Source: Candidatus Alistipes excrementipullorum (lineage in GTDB: Bacteria > Bacteroidota > Bacteroidia > Bacteroidales > Rikenellaceae). From it: a DNA stretch of 7,053 nucleotides. A program made the position numbers and the translations under genes. Below the pieces are notes generated by a model. It saw only the letters and a list, made by a program, of their open reading frames with translations. It was not told the origin of the DNA and ran no database searches. This document shows positions 1-6,472 of the stretch, in pieces. The first letter of the stretch is position 1, and the number at the start of each line of letters is the position of its first letter. Where the stretch lies: contig DXGW01000193.1 of NCBI GenBank assembly GCA_019113665.1, forward strand, positions 1 through 7,053. Direction: 5' to 3'.

Positions 1-1168
1 CGAGACCGGGCTTGAAAACAACACCGACCTTAACATTGCACGTCTCAAGGTGGAAGAGGCCGAGGCCATGCTGATGACGTCGCGGTTGTCGTATCTGCCT
101 TCGGTTACGCTCTCTCCGCAGGGGTCTGTCAGCGGCCTTGCCGGTGAAAAGGCTACCAAAACATACAATCTCGCAGCTTCGGCCGAGTGGGAAATTGATG
201 TTTTCGGCAAAGTCCTGAACGCCAAACGCGGGGCAAAGGCAGTACTTGAGCAGAGCGAGGCTTATCGTCAGGCAGTACAGACGCAGTTGGTGGCTACCAT
301 TGCCAACAGCTATTATTCCCTGCTGATGCTCGACAAGCAATTGGATATAACCCGTCAGACAGCCGAGACATGGCGTGAAAACGTACATGCCATGGAGGTC
401 TTGAAGCGGGCCGGACAAACTACCGAAATGGCCGTGGCGCAGACCCGTGCAAGCCAACTGTCGGCCGAGGCATCGGTATTGTCGCTCGAACGCCAGATAA
501 ACGAAATGGAGAATTCGCTGTCTGTATTGCTCGGAATGACCCCGCAGAAGATAGAGCGCTCAACGCTCGACTCTCAGGAATTTCCCGACAGCCTCTCTGT
601 AGGTGTGCCGTTGCAGCTGTTGAGCCGCAGGCCTGACGTAAAACAGAGTGAGGCAGAACTGGCTGCGGCATATTATGCTACAAATGTCGCCCGTGCGGCA
701 TTCTATCCCAGTATCACATTGAGCGGTTCGGCCGGTTGGACCAATTCGGCAGGCGCGGCCGTACTGAATCCGGCGCAGTGGTTGCTGTCGGCCGTAGGCT
801 CGATCGTAGAACCTCTGTTCAACAAAGGTCAGAATATGGCAAACCTCAAGGTGGCCAAGGCCCAGCAGGAAGAAGCTCTTCTCTCTTTCCGGCAAAGCCT
901 GCTGGACGCAGGTGCCGAGGTAAACAATGCCCTGACACAGTGGCAGACGGCCCGTGCGCGAATAGTACTTGACGAACAGCAGAGCGAGTCGCTGCGTTCG
1001 GCACTGCGCAGTTCCGAACTTCTGATGCGCCACAGCTCACAGAACTATCTCGAAGTGCTTACGGCACGACAGACGTTGCTGCAGGCCGAACTCAATGCAA
1101 CGGCCGACCGTTTCGATGAGATACAGGGGGTAATCAATCTATATCACGCTCTTGGCGGCGGATATTGA
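1..1168 (+). CDS. Outer membrane efflux channel, TolC/OprM (NodT) family, 5'-truncated
   Basis: This is the outer-membrane channel of a tripartite efflux pump (RND or similar), which exports drugs or toxic compounds from an inner-membrane pump through the periplasm. The frame is open to the left edge, so the start, signal peptide and any lipobox Cys are outside the window. About 388 residues are visible, against roughly 450-480 in full-length members. The sequence shows the two-fold repeat of the family: a first half with the DLNIARLKVEEAEAML helix and a beta region (SVTLSPQGSVSG), and a second half with the diagnostic LLSRRPDVKQSEAELAAAYY segment, then VARAAFYPSITLSGSAGW and long amphipathic helices. 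It closes with YHALGGGY, the usual C-terminus of this family. An internal GTG at 50 is not the real start. A strong terminator follows 22 nt after the stop, so this is the last gene of its operon; adaptor and pump genes are expected upstream. The family is certain; the substrate is not. Confidence 0.95.
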   Translation, partial: ETGLENNTDLNIARLKVEEAEAMLMTSRLSYLPSVTLSPQGSVSGLAGEKATKTYNLAASAEWEIDVFGKVLNAKRGAKAVLEQSEAYRQAVQTQLVATIANSYYSLLMLDKQLDITRQTAETWRENVHAMEVLKRAGQTTEMAVAQTRASQLSAEASVLSLERQINEMENSLSVLLGMTPQKIERSTLDSQEFPDSLSVGVPLQLLSRRPDVKQSEAELAAAYYATNVARAAFYPSITLSGSAGWTNSAGAAVLNPAQWLLSAVGSIVEPLFNKGQNMANLKVAKAQQEEALLSFRQSLLDAGAEVNNALTQWQTARARIVLDEQQSESLRSALRSSELLMRHSSQNYLEVLTARQTLLQAELNATADRFDEIQGVINLYHALGGGY

Positions 1169-1190
1169 TATGTTTGTTAACGTGATCGGC

Positions 1191-1224
1191 GCGAGGGCAT
1201 ACTTTAAGTATGTCCTCGCTTTTT
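1191..1224 (+). terminator. Rho-independent terminator of the efflux channel gene
   Basis: Arms GCGAGGGCATACT (1191-1203) and AGTATGTCCTCGC (1207-1219) pair along 13 bp with one G.U wobble around a TTA loop. The T tract 1220-1224 follows directly. It lies 22 nt after the efflux gene stop, in the right orientation to end that transcript. Confidence 0.88.
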
Positions 1225-1272
1225 ATGGATAAGGAAGAGTGAGAACGCTTTTTAGCTGTCCTTTGGAAACAG

Positions 1273-1328
1273 AAAAGACGGCACATTGGCCGTCTTTCTG
1301 CGTCTTGAGCGGGAAACGGGGGTCGAAC
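1273..1328. repeat. 56-bp direct repeat, distal copy (terminator plus tRNA-Gly 3' end)
   Basis: Positions 1273-1328 are identical to 1467-1522 (offset 194 bp). Similarity continues to 1333 with two mismatches, then stops. Read on the minus strand, the repeat holds the last part of the tRNA-Gly T arm, the 3' acceptor strand, a short spacer and the terminator hairpin. The left boundary is at the T tract of the terminator. Confidence 0.93.
1274..1297 (-). terminator. Second copy of the tRNA-Gly terminator hairpin
   Basis: AAAGACGGC (1274-1282) and GCCGTCTTT (1289-1297) pair perfectly over 9 bp around a 6-nt loop. On the minus strand the stem runs into TTTTC. The T tract is shorter than in the intact copy at 1460-1491, but the stem is unchanged, so it may act as a back-up terminator. 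Confidence 0.65.
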
Positions 1329-1333
1329 TCACG
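1308..1333 (-). pseudogene. tRNA-Gly 3'-end remnant
   Basis: This is a 26-nt fragment equal to the discriminator base, 3' acceptor strand and T arm of the intact tRNA-Gly at 1502-1573. It is exact over 1308-1328, then carries two changes (1329 and 1331) in the 5' side of the T stem before homology ends. The anticodon arm, D arm and 5' acceptor strand are absent, so it cannot make a tRNA. It could be left by integration of an element into the tRNA 3' end, or by deletion of a tandem tRNA copy. Confidence 0.8.
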
Positions 1334-1466
1334 TTGTCACGTGACGTGCGAAATAATGTTTACACCCCCGACCCCTGAAAGGGGCGAATGAGGGTCGCTT
1401 GCCGACCCCCGTAGTTGTTCCCGAAAACAAAAGTCAGCGTTTGCCGCCAATCTTTCTACAAAAACA
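1334..1466. other. Gene-free interval between the two tRNA-Gly 3' ends
   Basis: I see no convincing gene here. The interval has a 10-bp palindrome GTCACGTGAC (1336-1345), a small hairpin CCCCT-GAA-AGGGG (1372-1384), a second hairpin GGGTCG-CTTGC-CGACCC (1392-1408) and two direct copies of CCGACCCC (1368-1375, 1402-1409). GGGTCG at 1392-1397 could pair with either CGACCC copy, so two folds exclude each other. The stretch CGACCCCCGT (1403-1412) is the reverse complement of the T-arm bases at 1316-1325. Confidence 0.5.
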
Positions 1467-1491
1467 AAAAGACGGCACATTGGCCGTCTTT
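1460..1491 (-). terminator. Rho-independent terminator of tRNA-Gly
   Basis: On the minus strand the hairpin AAAGACGGC-CAATGT-GCCGTCTTT (1491 to 1468) is followed by a T-rich tract TTTTTGTTTTT that overlaps the stem end (1470-1460). It begins about 10 nt after the tRNA 3' end, which is the expected place for the tRNA transcript to stop. Confidence 0.85.
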
Positions 1492-1522
1492 CTGCGTCTT
1501 GAGCGGGAAACGGGGGTCGAAC
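1467..1522. repeat. 56-bp direct repeat, tRNA-proximal copy
   Basis: Identical to 1273-1328. This copy is continuous with the intact tRNA-Gly gene and carries the terminator with the longer T tract, so it is the ancestral context; the other copy is the partial duplicate. Confidence 0.93.
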
Positions 1523-1573
1523 CCGCGACCCTCAGCTTGGGAAGCTGATGCTCTACCACTGAGCTACTCCCGC
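1502..1573 (-). tRNA. tRNA-Gly (anticodon CCC)
   Basis: Read from 1573 downward, the full cloverleaf is visible. The acceptor strand GCGGGAG pairs with TTCCCGC (one wobble). The D arm is GCTC-AGTGGTA-GAGC, the anticodon arm TCAGC-TTCCCAA-GCTGA, the variable loop GGGTC, and the T arm GCGGG-TTCGACC-CCCGT. The anticodon at the loop centre is CCC, reading the GGG glycine codon. The discriminator base is U (1502), as is usual for bacterial tRNA-Gly. CCA is not encoded (the next bases read CAA), so it must be added after transcription. The gene follows the acyl-CoA synthetase by 43 nt and has a likely promoter at 1592-1585 and its own terminator at 1491-1460. Confidence 0.97.
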
Positions 1574-1576
1574 ATT

Positions 1577-1610
1577 GCGATGTACAAATATACATCGCTT
1601 TTTTGTTTTT
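1577..1610 (+). terminator. Terminator-like hairpin, plus strand, overlapping the tRNA promoter
   Basis: GCGATGTA (1577-1584) and TACATCGC (1591-1598) form a perfect 8-bp stem with a 6-nt loop. On the plus strand it is followed by T6-G-T5 (1599-1610), the form of a rho-independent terminator. No plus-strand gene ends here, so it would stop read-through antisense to the acyl-CoA synthetase. On the minus strand there is no T tract, so it is not an obvious terminator for that gene. Confidence 0.6.
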
Positions 1611-1616
1611 AGAAAA
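1585..1616 (-). promoter_or_regulatory. Putative tRNA-Gly promoter
   Basis: The minus strand carries TATATTTG (1592-1585), an exact match to the Bacteroidetes -7 box TAnnTTTG, 11 bp before the tRNA 5' end. The -33 element is weak: TTTTC at 1616-1612, with the TTTT about 20 bp upstream of the -7 box, instead of TTTG. The box lies in the loop and one arm of the hairpin at 1577-1598. Confidence 0.55.
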
Positions 1617-3527
1617 TCAAACACCCAATTTTTTCAATGATTCGATGTTTTTCGGATTTTTCAATAATTTTCCTTCAGGGGTGTACATGTAGTCGATACG
1701 GTCTTTGAAGTATGTCTCCACTTTGCCGCGTACAATCTTCATGGTGCTGTTGACAAGCCCGTTCTGCTCGGTAAAGGCTTCGTCCACGATGGCAAGGGCC
1801 GCCGGCAGCCAACGGTCCGGGAACTCCTCTCCGTAAACACCGCCACTCTTGTATTTGGCTATCTCGTCGCCTATTATCACCGCTGCCGCCGCAGCGCGAT
1901 CCTCTTCGGAAACACTCCGGCCGTCAAGTTCGCGGCGCAGAGCCTCCCTGTTCGGTACGACAATGGCTCCGGTATAGGGACTCTGGTTGTTGTAGATGAT
2001 TATCTGGTCGATATAAGGCGACTTGTCGACGATGGCCTCTTCCATTCCTTCGGGCGAATACTTCTCGCCGTCGCTGGCAATGAGCAGGCTCTTGAAACGG
2101 CCCAGAACGTAGAGAAACTCGTCGTCCGTAACATAGCCCATGTCTCCCGTATGAAGCCAGCCGTCGCGAATCGTATCGGCCGTGGATTCGGGGTTCTTCC
2201 AATACCCTGCCATCACGTTCTCGCCCTTGATGACGATCTCGCCCTTTTGTCCGGTGGGGACTTCTCGTCCCTCTTCGTCGAGAATCTTCAGGTCGAGAGG
2301 TATGAGTATCTTGCCCGACGAGCCGAAACGATGCCAGTGGTAATGCGGGGAGTTGGTCGATATTACCGGAGTAGCCTCCGACAGGCCGTAGCCCTGGAAC
2401 ATGGGTATGCCTATCGCATAGAAGAATCTCTGCAGTTCGGCATCGAGCAATGCACCTCCGCCGACGAAGAACCTCATCTCGCCGCCGAAAGCCTCGCGTA
2501 CCTTGCTGAAGAGTATCTTGTCGAACAGTGCCACGAGCGGCTTGAGCATGATTCTCCAGCCTTTGCCCTTGTGGTATCCGTCCTGATTGTACTCATATGC
2601 CACCTTCATGGCAAAGTTGAAGAGCCGCTCGGTCGATTTTCCCTTGGCGCGTATCGAACTTTCGATATTCTTGCGGAAGTTCTTGGCCAGAGCAGGTACC
2701 GAGAGCAGGAAATGGGGCTTAACCTCGCGAATGTTGACCGGAATGTTTTTCAGAGTCTCCATCGGGGTCGATCCCACCTGCACGGTTGCAACCGAGGCTC
2801 CGCAGGCTATCATGATATAGAACCCGACAACATGTGCGAAACAGTGGTCGAGAGGCAGTATGATGAGCGTACGGTAGCTCGGCGGAATGCTGATGCGCGA
2901 AAGCGACTGCTCGACATTGGCCGTATAGTTGCGGTGTGTCAGTACGACACCCTTCGGGTCGGCCGTAGTTCCCGACGTATATGTAATGGTTGCATAGTCG
3001 TCGTTCTGTATGCTGCGGCCTATGGCGAGGAACTCCTCTTCGTGTTCGGCGAGGTATTTTTCGCCCAATGCCATGACATCGGCGAGGCTCTTTTCGTCAT
3101 TTTCGAGTGCGACGTTGCCGAATACTATGACATGCTTGAGCAAAGGCAGCTGTTCGCGTATCTTGCGTATCTTCGGAAGCTGGTTCTTCGACACGAAAAT
3201 GGCGCATACGTCGGCATGGCGCAGGCGGAACAGCAGGTCATTGGCCTCTTCGAGCTTTATCGAGAGCGGTACGCTGATGGCACCGGCATAGAGCAGGCCG
3301 AGCTCCGACGTGATCCAGTCGTTGCAGCCTTCGGCAAGAATCGAAACCGTCTGTTTGGGTTGGATCCCCAGCGCGGCAAGACCTGCGCCTGTCTTCAGCG
3401 CAATATCTTTGGTTTCGGCGTAGGTCGTGGGCTCGAACCTGTCGGTTTTCTTTTCGAGCAGGAATGTCTTTGGACCGTATTCGGCTACCGAGGCCTCGAA
3501 CAGGTCGATGATAGTCTTCTTTTTCAT
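1617..3527 (-). CDS. Long-chain fatty acid--CoA ligase (AMP-forming)
   Basis: This is an acyl-activating enzyme: a fatty acid plus ATP gives acyl-AMP, then acyl-CoA, feeding lipid synthesis or fatty-acid recycling at the inner membrane face. The 636-aa product is close to the usual 600-640 for this bacterial group. The ANL motifs appear in order: P-loop YTSGTTADPKG (183-193), FQGYGLSEATP (377-387), WLHTGDMGY (457-465) with the ribose-binding Asp, GRFKSLLIASDGEKYSP (476-492), and NSTMKIVRGKVE (593-604) with Lys597 as the likely catalytic lysine. SDGEKYSPEG replaces the commoner SGGENIAP form of the hinge motif; I recall this from Bacteroidetes homologues. The ATG at 3527 follows the lepA stop by 15 nt, so it is probably co-transcribed with lepA. 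No Shine-Dalgarno is evident, as is normal in this phylum. Chain-length preference cannot be read from sequence; long-chain is assigned by overall similarity. Confidence 0.93.
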   Translation of the reverse strand: MKKKTIIDLFEASVAEYGPKTFLLEKKTDRFEPTTYAETKDIALKTGAGLAALGIQPKQTVSILAEGCNDWITSELGLLYAGAISVPLSIKLEEANDLLFRLRHADVCAIFVSKNQLPKIRKIREQLPLLKHVIVFGNVALENDEKSLADVMALGEKYLAEHEEEFLAIGRSIQNDDYATITYTSGTTADPKGVVLTHRNYTANVEQSLSRISIPPSYRTLIILPLDHCFAHVVGFYIMIACGASVATVQVGSTPMETLKNIPVNIREVKPHFLLSVPALAKNFRKNIESSIRAKGKSTERLFNFAMKVAYEYNQDGYHKGKGWRIMLKPLVALFDKILFSKVREAFGGEMRFFVGGGALLDAELQRFFYAIGIPMFQGYGLSEATPVISTNSPHYHWHRFGSSGKILIPLDLKILDEEGREVPTGQKGEIVIKGENVMAGYWKNPESTADTIRDGWLHTGDMGYVTDDEFLYVLGRFKSLLIASDGEKYSPEGMEEAIVDKSPYIDQIIIYNNQSPYTGAIVVPNREALRRELDGRSVSEEDRAAAAAVIIGDEIAKYKSGGVYGEEFPDRWLPAALAIVDEAFTEQNGLVNSTMKIVRGKVETYFKDRIDYMYTPEGKLLKNPKNIESLKKLGV

Positions 3528-3542
3528 AGGTCGTATTTGGTG

Positions 3543-5333
3543 TCAATCCATTTTCAAAACTGCGAGGAATGCCGATTGCGGCACCTGTACGGATCCGATC
3601 TGGCGCATGCGTTTCTTGCCGGCCTTCTGTTTCTCAAGAAGCTTGCGCTTACGTGAGATGTCACCTCCGTAACACTTGGCGGTCACGTCCTTGCGTACGG
3701 CCTTGACCGTCTCGCGCGCTATGATCTTGGCGCCGATGGCTGCCTGAATGGCGATGTCGAACTGCTGGCGCGGAATCAGCTCCTTGAGCTTCTCGCACAT
3801 CTTGCGGCCAAAATCGTATGCGTGGTCGGCATATATGAGCGACGACAGGGCATCGACCGGCTCGCCGTTAAGCAGTATGTCGAGCTTGGCAAGGCGGCTC
3901 GGCTGGTATCCCGTGCGGTGATAGTCGAACGAGGCATATCCCTTCGAGATGCTCTTGAGTTTGTCGTAGAAGTCGAACACGATCTCCGACAGCGGCATCT
4001 CGAAGTTGATCTCCACACGGTCCTGCGTAATGAATGTCTGGTTCTTCATCACACCGCGCTTGTCGATGCAGAGTTTTATTACATTGCCAAGGAAGTCGGT
4101 CTTGGTGATTATCTGTGCAAGTATGTACGGCTCCTCTATCTTGGCTATTTTGGTTATTTCGGGAAGTCCCGACGGGTTGTGGACTTCGAGCACGTTGCCC
4201 TGCGTCGTGGTGATGCGGTACGAAACGTTGGGTACGGTGGTGATCACGTCCATGTCGAACTCACGGTACAGGCGCTCCTGTATTATCTCCATGTGAAGCA
4301 GTCCGAGGAATCCGCAGCGGAATCCGAAACCGAGGGCAAGCGAACTCTCCGGCTCGAACGTCAGCGATGCGTCGTTCAGCTGCAGTTTTTCGAGCGATGC
4401 GCGCAGGTCCTCGTACTGGTCGGCCTCGACCGGGTAGACACCCGCGAAGACCATCGGCTTGACATCTTCGAATCCGGCTATCGCCTCGCTGCACGGTGTT
4501 GCGACCGACGTAATGGTATCACCTACCTTTACGTCCGACGAAACCTTTATACCCGAACATATATACCCCACATCACCTGCCCGCAGTTCATCGCGCGGCT
4601 GCATCTTGAGCTTGAGCACGCCTATTTCGTCGGCGTCGTACTCGCTGCCCGTATTGAAGAACTTGACGTGTTCGCCCCTGCGGATACGGCCGTTGAATAT
4701 GCGGTAATATGCGATGATGCCGCGGAACGGGTTGAAGACGGAGTCGAAAATCAGTGCCTGCAACGGAGCGTCGTCATCGCCCTTCGGTGCCGGTACGCGC
4801 TGCACGATGGCCTCGAGTACCTCCTCGACGCCCTGACCTGTTTTACCCGATGCACACAGAATGTCCTCGTGTTTGCAGCCCAGCAGATCCACTACCTGGT
4901 CCTTCACCTCGTCTATCATGGCCGAATCCATGTCTATCTTGTTGAGCACCGGTATTATTTCGAGGTCGTTGCCCAGCGCCAGATAGAGGTTGGATATGGT
5001 CTGGGCCTGAATGCCCTGCGTGGCGTCTACCACCAGCAGTGCCCCCTCGCACGATGCTATCGCACGCGACACCTCATACGAGAAGTCGACGTGTCCCGGA
5101 GTGTCGATGAGGTTCAGTATGTAGTGCTCGCCGTCGCGGGCCGTATATTCCATCTGTATCGCGTGGCTCTTGATCGTAATACCCTTCTCACGTTCGAGAT
5201 CCATGTCGTCAAGTACCTGCGACTGCATCTCACGCTGGTTGAGCGTATGCGTAATTTCAAGAAGTCGGTCGGCCAGCGTCGATTTGCCGTGGTCGATATG
5301 GGCGATAATGCAAAAATTCCTTATGTTTTTCAT
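3543..5333 (-). CDS. lepA: Elongation factor 4 (LepA), translational GTPase
   Basis: LepA is a ribosome-associated GTPase, thought to back-translocate stalled ribosomes and to help ribosome assembly. At 596 aa it is full length for the family. GTPase motifs are all visible: G1 AHIDHGKST (11-19; the AHIDHGKST form is typical of LepA, where most relatives have GHVDHGKT), G3 DTPGHVDF (77-84), G4 NKID (131-134) and G5 ASGK (161-164). EF-G-like domains II, III and V follow, with the conserved SSLALGFGFRCGFLGLLHMEI segment. The LepA-specific C-terminal domain holds RKDVTAKCYGGDISRKRKLLEKQKAGKK, and its basic surface contacts the tRNA. The ATG at 5333 fits the family N-terminus (MKNIRNFCIIAHIDHGKS) and lies just after a promoter-like element. 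The acyl-CoA synthetase starts 15 nt after the stop. In many other bacteria lepA sits beside lepB, which is not the case here. Confidence 0.98.
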   Translation of the reverse strand: MKNIRNFCIIAHIDHGKSTLADRLLEITHTLNQREMQSQVLDDMDLEREKGITIKSHAIQMEYTARDGEHYILNLIDTPGHVDFSYEVSRAIASCEGALLVVDATQGIQAQTISNLYLALGNDLEIIPVLNKIDMDSAMIDEVKDQVVDLLGCKHEDILCASGKTGQGVEEVLEAIVQRVPAPKGDDDAPLQALIFDSVFNPFRGIIAYYRIFNGRIRRGEHVKFFNTGSEYDADEIGVLKLKMQPRDELRAGDVGYICSGIKVSSDVKVGDTITSVATPCSEAIAGFEDVKPMVFAGVYPVEADQYEDLRASLEKLQLNDASLTFEPESSLALGFGFRCGFLGLLHMEIIQERLYREFDMDVITTVPNVSYRITTTQGNVLEVHNPSGLPEITKIAKIEEPYILAQIITKTDFLGNVIKLCIDKRGVMKNQTFITQDRVEINFEMPLSEIVFDFYDKLKSISKGYASFDYHRTGYQPSRLAKLDILLNGEPVDALSSLIYADHAYDFGRKMCEKLKELIPRQQFDIAIQAAIGAKIIARETVKAVRKDVTAKCYGGDISRKRKLLEKQKAGKKRMRQIGSVQVPQSAFLAVLKMD

Positions 5334-5341
5334 AGCGAACG

Positions 5342-5371
5342 CAAAGATACGAATTTTGTATTACATACAAA
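5342..5371 (-). promoter_or_regulatory. Predicted lepA promoter
   Basis: On the minus strand a TTTG (5371-5368) is separated by 18 bp from TATCTTTG (5349-5342), an exact TAnnTTTG -7 box. The start codon of lepA is at 5333, only 8 nt after the box, which implies a very short 5' leader. The -33 half lies inside the inverted repeat 5354-5372. Confidence 0.65.
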
Positions 5372-5372
5372 A
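5354..5372. repeat. Perfect inverted repeat in the lepA promoter
   Basis: TTTTGTAT (5354-5361) and ATACAAAA (5365-5372) are exact reverse complements around TAC. The repeat fills the space between the -33 and -7 boxes and covers the -33 element. On the minus strand it is not followed by a T tract, so an operator is a better reading than a terminator for the radical SAM gene. Confidence 0.7.
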
Positions 5373-5383
5373 CCCCGTGCGTC

Positions 5384-6466
5384 TCATTTGCCGTACAAAC
5401 GCAGATATGCGCAGTCGGTCATGCACCCCTTGTCGTCGCGCAGGTGCATTCCGCCGCCGCGGCAATAGCGGAACACTCCGCATTCGGCGCATTGGTCATG
5501 GTGTGTCCATTCGCGGTTGCGGAACACCTCGAAACGGTTCTGCCATACGTCCCAGAAGTCGTCCTTGTAGATGTTGCCCTGGTTGTAGTCGGCGCGAATG
5601 CTCGTGCAGCCCGATATGGCCCCGTCGATGCGGATCGAGGCCGTACCTGTACCGGCATGGCATTCGTAGAACGAACTGCGGACCTCGGCCTCGTAGCCGC
5701 CGAGAAACCCCTCGCAGCCGTAATTGAGATTTATGCGCTTCTCCTTGCGCGTGCGCCTGATGAACTCCATCAGCGACACGAAATCTTCGTCGGACAACCT
5801 CAGCGTCGGATCGTTCGCGGCACGTCCTGCAGGGAATATGGTGAATATGCGCCAGCGTTTCAAACCGAGCGATATGAGGAACTCCTTGAACTCTTCCAGA
5901 TGCGGCATCAGTAACGGTGTGGCGCATGTTACGACATCGAATGCGAGCGTCGGCTCGGCAGCCGCCATTCGCACCGCCTCGACGGCGCGCCGGTAGCTTT
6001 CGGGATTGCGCCTTATGTGGGTGTGCTGCGGTTCGAACCCGTCGAGCGAGACAGTCATGCCGTGCAGTCCTGCCGCAAGCAGCGAATCAAAACGGCGGCG
6101 CGACAAGGCCATGCCGTTGGTGACGAGCCCCCACGCATATTCACGGCGGTAGAGTTCGAGCCCGATCCTTTCGATATCATTGCGCACGAGCACCTCCCCT
6201 CCGGACAGGATTATGAATACTTTGTGCGGATCGACGTGCGGGGTTATCTGCGTGTCGAGCACACGGAAGAAATCCTCGGCCGGCATGTCACGGTACGCCG
6301 GGTCGCTCGTGCAGTCGCTGCCGCAATGCCGGCACGCGAGATTGCATCGCAGCGTGCACTCCCAGAACAGAGTGTCCAGCCTGTGTTCCGCGACGCGCCT
6401 GTTCTGCAGGCTCCGTTCTATTTCGAGGGCCATACGTTGGCGCAATGACAGTTCCCGAGCTTTCAT
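5384..6466 (-). CDS. Radical SAM/SPASM enzyme of an rSAM/lipoprotein system
   Basis: This 360-aa radical SAM protein probably modifies a polypeptide. The cluster-binding CxxxCxxC motif is CNLACRHC (41-48), followed by the GGE motif in IILSGGEVL (85-93; SAM amino-group contact), VTNGMAL (115-121) and VSLDGF (139-144). After about residue 245 comes a Cys-rich SPASM region (C251, C269, C287, C326, C329, C335, C348, C352) with CAECGVFRYCRGGG (326-339), consistent with two auxiliary 4Fe-4S clusters as in peptide-maturing enzymes. The first 30 residues are helical and charged; there is no room for a separate leader-binding domain. The start at 6466 lies 6 nt after the lipoprotein stop, so the two genes are probably translationally coupled. 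From memory it fits the Bacteroidetes-restricted family TIGR04133, whose members pair with lipoproteins of TIGR04134. The reaction is unknown; a heme- or quinohemoprotein-type maturase cannot be excluded. Confidence 0.92.
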   Translation of the reverse strand: MKARELSLRQRMALEIERSLQNRRVAEHRLDTLFWECTLRCNLACRHCGSDCTSDPAYRDMPAEDFFRVLDTQITPHVDPHKVFIILSGGEVLVRNDIERIGLELYRREYAWGLVTNGMALSRRRFDSLLAAGLHGMTVSLDGFEPQHTHIRRNPESYRRAVEAVRMAAAEPTLAFDVVTCATPLLMPHLEEFKEFLISLGLKRWRIFTIFPAGRAANDPTLRLSDEDFVSLMEFIRRTRKEKRINLNYGCEGFLGGYEAEVRSSFYECHAGTGTASIRIDGAISGCTSIRADYNQGNIYKDDFWDVWQNRFEVFRNREWTHHDQCAECGVFRYCRGGGMHLRDDKGCMTDCAYLRLYGK

Positions 6467-6472
6467 GGCAAG

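Noticed and set aside
560..1033. 157-aa minus-strand ORF inside the efflux channel gene
   Set aside because: Antisense to a clear outer-membrane channel frame, with no domain or start signal.
1273..1522. CRISPR-like reading of the repeated segments
   Set aside because: There are only two copies, 56 bp long, 138 bp apart, and they are parts of a tRNA gene and its terminator.
1415..1612. 65-aa plus-strand ORF (contains RGSNPRPSAWEADALPLSYS)
   Set aside because: This is the well-known false protein obtained by translating the antisense strand of a tRNA gene; it overlaps tRNA-Gly(CCC) at 1502-1573.
2151..3656. 501-aa plus-strand ORF antisense to the acyl-CoA synthetase
   Set aside because: The opposite strand encodes a complete, motif-rich enzyme. 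The antisense frame is rich in Arg, His and Cys with no domain, a codon-bias shadow.
5354..5372. Inverted repeat as a rho-independent terminator for the radical SAM gene
   Set aside because: The stem is AT-rich and on the minus strand is followed by TTCG rather than a T tract; it fits a promoter operator better.
3822..5468. 548-aa plus-strand ORF antisense to lepA
   Set aside because: It spans lepA and runs into the radical SAM gene and the promoter between them. No recognisable domain; a shadow of the conserved lepA frame.
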